Source of the DNA: Paracoccaceae bacterium
GTDB taxonomy: Bacteria > Pseudomonadota > Alphaproteobacteria > Rhodobacterales > Rhodobacteraceae
Assembly: GCA_004566265.1 (NCBI GenBank)
Contig: SPLB01000015.1
Coordinates: forward strand, 1 to 5,805
DNA: 5,805 nucleotides
Direction of reading: 5' to 3'
The stretch's first letter is position 1, and the number at the start of each line of letters is the position of its first letter. A program made the position numbers and the translations under genes. Below are positions 5,600 through 5,805 of this stretch, in pieces. The notes under the pieces were generated by a model. It saw only the letters and a program-made list of their open reading frames with translations, was not told the DNA's origin and searched no databases.

Positions 5600-5700
5600 A
5601 GGTTCAAAGACTGGAGGCGTGTCGCAACAAGATACGACCGTTGCCCAAGGGGTTGCCTCTCAGCATAGCGCTTGCCGCTCTCGCCATCGCCTTGCTTTGA
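5600..5700 (+). pseudogene. Decayed C-terminal end of an IS5-family transposase
   Basis: From 5606 the plus strand reads KDWRRVATRYDRCP. This matches the conserved C-terminal signature of many IS5-family transposases (RLKDWRRVATRYDRCPKVFLSAIALAA...). The frame then meets a TAG, but one frame over the match continues as KGLPLSIALAALAIALL and ends at TGA 5698-5700, where the family also ends. This implies a single-base indel near 5645. Upstream, LRF before KDWRR may still be homologous; further 5' nothing is recognisable. Only about 32 residues survive, so the element is dead. No terminal repeats could be assigned. Confidence 0.75.
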
Positions 5701-5805
5701 AACTCAATGAGATGCTGTAACGGGGCCTGCGTCACGCACCGCCGTTGCCACTTGTAAGATCAGCACCGCGCTGTCGCCATTCCCGTATTGAACTCAGTTG
5801 GAGGA

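Larger units (their letters stand above)
5350..5805. other. Non-coding region downstream of the LysR-type gene
   Basis: Apart from the possible lysR terminator and the IS5-family relic, this stretch holds no gene I can support. Two other small symmetries are present: the palindrome ACACGTGT (5388-5395), and GAAGCAA/TTGCTTC (5513-5530), a 7-bp stem with a 4-nt loop. The window ends in TTGGAGGA, which could be the ribosome binding site of a gene starting just beyond it on the plus strand; that cannot be tested here. Confidence 0.5.

Noticed and set aside
1..5805. CRISPR array, tRNA, rRNA, riboswitch or phage-defence system
   Set aside because: Scanning by eye found no regularly spaced repeats, cloverleaf-like tRNA ends, rRNA segments, known riboswitch core or defence-gene motifs.

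Overview
The window looks like chromosomal DNA from an alphaproteobacterium, most likely a marine Rhodobacterales (Roseobacter group) species. This is inferred from the protein content: a COQ9-family gene divergent from rpsU, a class I PPK2, a GC-rich but mixed base composition, and strong AGGAG-type ribosome binding sites. No 16S or other phylogenetic marker is present, so the assignment is an inference.

Layout. (1) Positions 1-146, minus strand: the 5' end of a COQ9-family gene, cut by the window edge. (2) Positions 287-493, plus strand: rpsU (ribosomal protein S21), with a plausible sigma-70 promoter and a strong terminator. (3) Positions 786-1706, minus strand: a class I polyphosphate kinase 2 with a GTG start and its own terminator. 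Its upstream region holds a perfect TTGACA box, a short palindrome in the promoter spacer and an AT-rich 10-bp dyad. (4) Positions 1949-2410, minus strand: an Lrp/AsnC-family regulator. (5) Positions 2411-3201: no intact gene. It contains a heavily decayed IS481-family transposase on the minus strand (about 2640-3075), recognisable only across frameshifts and stops. (6) Positions 3202-4377, minus strand: a likely two-gene operon, a class I SAM-dependent methyltransferase followed by a YtoQ-family protein. It is divergent from (7) a LysR-type regulator on the plus strand (4465-5349). The 87-bp gap between them carries an exact T-N11-A palindrome and a second dyad. (8) Positions 5350-5805: non-coding, with hairpins and a decayed C-terminal fragment of an IS5-family transposase (about 5600-5700).

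How the parts relate. The left half is housekeeping or physiology: ubiquinone biosynthesis, the ribosome and polyphosphate metabolism. The lysR/methyltransferase/ytoQ block reads as a self-contained regulated module of unknown substrate. It lies between two different transposase relics, which suggests an accessory segment, or at least a site of old insertions and rearrangements. I found no CRISPR array, tRNA, rRNA, phage gene or defence system. The least-described element is the LysR-controlled methyltransferase-YtoQ pair.
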